DNA of 64,000 nucleotides from the NCBI RefSeq assembly GCF_900156575.1, contig NZ_FTNY01000003.1, positions 1 to 64,000 on the forward strand, given 5' to 3'. The notes beneath the pieces were generated by a model, which did no database searches, was not told where the DNA came from, and saw nothing but the letters and a program-made list of their open reading frames with translations. Numbering within the stretch: position 1 is the first letter of the stretch; each line of letters starts with the position of its first letter. The position numbers and the translations under genes were made by a program. Shown here piece by piece: positions 63,480 through 64,000 of this stretch. Source of the stretch: Chryseobacterium shigense. Its GTDB lineage: Bacteria > Bacteroidota > Bacteroidia > Flavobacteriales > Weeksellaceae.

Positions 63480-63770
63480 TTATCTTCCCAATAATTTTTC
63501 GAGAGCATCCAAATGGTCATTAAAAGCCTGTCTCCCACTCTGTGTTACCCGATATGAAGTCTTCGGTTTTTTGCCTACAAATTCTTTTTTCACCTCAATG
63601 TATGCCGCTTTTTCCAATGCATTGCTGTGGCTGGCAAGATTACCATCTGTAATTTCAAGAAGTGCTTTCATTTCAGAAAAATCAACCCAGTCGTTGACCA
63701 TTAGAACGGACATGATACCCAATCTTACACGGCTTTCGAATTCTTTATTGAGTTGACTTATCTTAATCAT
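63480..63770 (-). CDS. Winged-helix transcriptional regulator
   Basis: A 96-residue DNA-binding protein of the small winged-helix (HTH_34/ArsR-like) type: FESRVRLGIMSVLM, MKALLEITDGNLASHSNALE as recognition region, then the wing KTSYRVTQSGRQAF and a closing helix. These regulators often control neighbouring membrane-protein genes. Its start overlaps the stop codon of the upstream gene by 4 bases (ATGA), indicating coupling. Confidence 0.88.
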   Translation of the reverse strand: MIKISQLNKEFESRVRLGIMSVLMVNDWVDFSEMKALLEITDGNLASHSNALEKAAYIEVKKEFVGKKPKTSYRVTQSGRQAFNDHLDALEKLLGR

Positions 63771-64000
63771 TTTACTATTATCTTATCTATACGAAAATAA
63801 TCGTACAGCGCCGGATCAACGGCTATTGTTTCTTTTGTTTTCCTATTTTTAACGACCACAAAGTCATGGTCTTTAAAAAATTTTGACTTAAAATAGGCAT
63901 TGATATTTTCATTTAAAAAATAAATTTCTCCTACTTCATGACTCACGCTCCAATCGTCATCCAGTCCTTGTTCTTCCAATCTGTTGTGAAGAGATGCTGC
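63767..64000 (-). CDS. Partial gene running off the window, function unknown
   Basis: The C-terminal 77 residues of a protein whose start lies beyond position 64000; the frame is open to the window edge. The visible part is acidic with alternating hydrophobics (EVGEIYFLNENINAYFKSKF, then ETIAVDPALYDYFRIDKI). A TTG at 63979 could in principle be a start, but the upstream frame stays open and protein-like, so a partial gene is more likely. It is coupled to the winged-helix regulator by a 4-base overlap. Confidence 0.6.
   Translation of the reverse strand, partial: AASLHNRLEEQGLDDDWSVSHEVGEIYFLNENINAYFKSKFFKDHDFVVVKNRKTKETIAVDPALYDYFRIDKIIVK

Overview
The window looks like a chromosomal segment from a Chryseobacterium-like flavobacterium (Bacteroidota, Weeksellaceae). 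The support is an A+T-rich sequence, TAnnTTTG-type promoter boxes, a 2340-residue SprA (the type IX secretion translocon), T9SS C-terminal sorting domains on cargo proteins, a GLPGLI-family protein, and the neighbour set gcvH / sprA / ruvA / malic enzyme. The genus is an inference from gene content and style, not from a marker gene.

Layout. 1-206: gene-free stretch with DnaA-box-like 9-mers. 207-9637: core block on the minus strand (vanZ-like, gcvH, a secreted coiled-coil protein, sprA, ruvA). 9717-15682: a RiPP island of grasp-with-spasm type (precursor peptide, ATP-grasp maturase, small ORF, SPASM maturase, lipoprotein, VKOR-like membrane protein, DsbA-like protein, GLPGLI protein) with a divergent XRE regulator, lying between ruvA and malic enzyme. 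15801-23862: housekeeping genes (malic enzyme, GlcNAc-kinase-like ATPase, GtrA, acyltransferase, sugar MFS transporter, DUF3810). 24617-30105: a second peptide cluster with a fused VKOR-thioredoxin protein, a six-cysteine knottin-like double-glycine peptide, a C39-peptidase ABC exporter and an HlyD adaptor. 30206-35995: an oxidase-like region with a heme-motif lipoprotein, a 578-residue protein of unknown function, a DUF2182 membrane protein and a tyrosinase. 36532-47812: a TonB-receptor-like barrel followed by a class I lanthipeptide cluster (three tandem precursors, full-length LanB, LanC-like protein, unknown 349-residue protein, C39 ABC exporter). 47997-64000: tRNA-Met and mostly core genes (thioredoxin-like protein, T9SS cargo, clpX, HIT, greA, dtd, serine hydrolase, a subtilase broken by an in-frame stop, ACT protein, membrane proteins, COQ4-like protein, metallophosphoesterase, winged-helix regulator), ending inside a gene that runs off the window.

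How the parts fit. Three different cysteine- or glycine-rich peptide systems sit within about 38 kb. Two carry dedicated disulfide machinery: VKOR plus a thioredoxin-fold protein, split in the first cluster and fused in the second, each behind a degenerate C39-like domain. The knottin-like precursor and two of the three lanthipeptide precursors share a nearly identical 21-base element 21-26 bases upstream of their start codons, although their products and maturation routes differ; this is the strongest hint of a common regulon. The lanthipeptide cluster has no HlyD of its own and could share the adaptor of the knottin cluster. Its LanC-like protein lacks two of the three expected zinc ligands. 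In all three clusters a hairpin lies between the precursor gene and the first machinery gene.
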